DNA of 64,000 nt from Glaciecola flavus. Lineage in GTDB: Bacteria; Pseudomonadota; Gammaproteobacteria; Enterobacterales; Alteromonadaceae. This document shows positions 63,349 through 64,000 of the stretch, in pieces. The notes below the pieces were generated by a model that was not told the DNA's origin, made no database searches, and was given only the letters and a program-made list of their open reading frames with translations. The position numbers were made by a program, and so were the translations under genes. Every line of letters starts with the position of its first letter. Position 1 is the first letter of the stretch. Location of the stretch: the NCBI RefSeq assembly GCF_042646125.1, contig NZ_JBHRSW010000015.1, positions 62,001 to 126,000 on the forward strand. The letters run 5' to 3'.

Positions 63349-64000
63349 CTATATTTTGTTGATTGACAACTGATTAATAACAATTTCTAGCTCATCTCGC
63401 CAATGATTCAATGTTAAATCAGGTAATGCTTGCTTTAACGATGTTTTTGACAACACACTGTATGTTGGCCGTTTTGCCGGCGTTTGAAATGCCGAAGACG
63501 ACACGGGATAAATCGGCACTCTTGTTTCAATCAGTCCTTTAGCCACCGCAATATCTTGAATCGCAACGGCAAAATCATACCAACTCGCAACACCTTCATC
63601 CGTGACATGATGCACACCAGTTAAGCAGTTGTTCAAAGCAGCTAAACATGCTTTTGCTAGCGTATGCGCTGAAGTTGGGCTGCCGATTTGATCATCTATG
63701 ACTTGAAGCTGAGGTTTGCTAGCCATTAATTCTATCATTGTTTTCACAAAATTATTGCCAAACACAGAATACACCCAACTTGTACGTAAAATACATGTTC
63801 TCTCAGTGAATGAAGACAACAGTAGAGTTTCGCCAGCCGCTTTGCTTTCACCATATCGGTTGAGAGGTTTGTGTTCATCATTAGGTAAATAAGGTGAGCC
63901 TTTGTCTCCAGAGAAAACATAATCTGTAGAAACATGTACAAAATGTACGCCTAATTTTTTAGCCGCATGCGCAATATTTTTTACCGCATCAGCATTCAGC
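63349..64000 (-). CDS. rfbD: dTDP-4-dehydrorhamnose reductase (partial, C-terminal part)
   Basis: Final reductase making dTDP-L-rhamnose. The frame stays open from the stop at 63349 to the right edge, so the N-terminal part lies outside. Visible are HFVHVSTDYVFSGDKGSPY, the catalytic YGESKAAGE (Tyr-x-x-x-Lys), RTSWVYSVFGNNFVKTM and the C-terminal YDFAVAIQDIA. A methionine at 63819 could be mistaken for the start but lies after the active site. It is upstream of rfbB in the same operon. Confidence 0.94.
   Translation of the reverse strand, partial: LNADAVKNIAHAAKKLGVHFVHVSTDYVFSGDKGSPYLPNDEHKPLNRYGESKAAGETLLLSSFTERTCILRTSWVYSVFGNNFVKTMIELMASKPQLQVIDDQIGSPTSAHTLAKACLAALNNCLTGVHHVTDEGVASWYDFAVAIQDIAVAKGLIETRVPIYPVSSSAFQTPAKRPTYSVLSKTSLKQALPDLTLNHWRDELEIVINQLSINKI

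Noticed and set aside
63349..63819. rfbD as a complete short gene starting at methionine 63819
   Set aside because: The frame stays open to the window edge and includes the catalytic YxxxK upstream of that methionine; the gene is cut by the window, not short.
1..64000. CRISPR arrays, tRNA or rRNA genes, prophage or intact transposase genes
   Set aside because: No regularly spaced direct repeats, no cloverleaf-like or rRNA segments and no phage structural or intact transposase genes were recognised by eye.

Overview
The window reads as a chromosomal segment of a marine gammaproteobacterium of the order Alteromonadales (Glaciecola/Paraglaciecola/Alteromonas-like). The basis is the classical rpsB-to-dnaE envelope cluster with dxr between cdsA and rseP, the truC/yqcA + DUF3549/DUF3301 module, the syd-queF-ppnN module, and a sulfation-rich surface-glycan region. 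No species can be named from sequence alone, and no rRNA, tRNA or CRISPR was recognised.

Region 1 (1-15.3 kb, minus strand): translation and envelope cluster, transcribed rpsB-tsf / pyrH-frr-uppS-cdsA-dxr-rseP-bamA-skp / fabZ-lpxA-lpxB-rnhB-dnaE (dnaE runs off the left edge). Visible hairpins separate rpsB from tsf, tsf from pyrH, bamA from skp and skp from fabZ. lpxD, normally between skp and fabZ, is not there. Region 2 (15.4-21.4 kb): a secreted S10 serine carboxypeptidase (minus), then map-glnD-dapD (plus). Region 3 (21.5-32.3 kb): yqcA-truC (minus), DUF3549-DUF3301 (plus), an accessory patch (a decayed reading frame, a GNAT acetyltransferase, a prolyl-4-hydroxylase-type oxygenase, a DUF3192 lipoprotein, a small helix-turn-helix/coiled-coil protein), then syd, queF, a GGDEF protein, ppnN and a ComEA-like DNA-binding protein.

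Region 4 (32.4-49.7 kb): a surface glycan island. It opens with galU and ugd (UDP-glucose and UDP-glucuronate supply). Then come five or six glycosyltransferases, an RgpF/HAD fusion with a separate partner protein, and four sulfotransferase-like proteins. No Wzx flippase, Wzy polymerase, ABC exporter or initiating transferase is visible in it. Region 5 (49.8-62.1 kb): a 472-residue secreted, low-cysteine, Thr/Ser/Ala/Gly-rich protein with its own promoter, strong ribosome binding site and terminator. Next to it is a complete but compact type II secretion system in two divergent operons: gspE-F-G-H-I-J-K (minus) and gspL-M-C-D plus a small exported protein (plus). Its secretin carries its own lipobox. 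Region 6 (62.2-64 kb): a probable insertion-sequence relic, then rfbB and rfbD (dTDP-rhamnose synthesis; rfbD runs off the right edge).

The main hypothesis is that regions 4-6 form one surface-coat system. In it a dedicated type II secretion system exports an abundant surface-layer-like protein, and a sulfated glycan made next door decorates or anchors the coat. This rests on gene adjacency and protein features and has not been tested.
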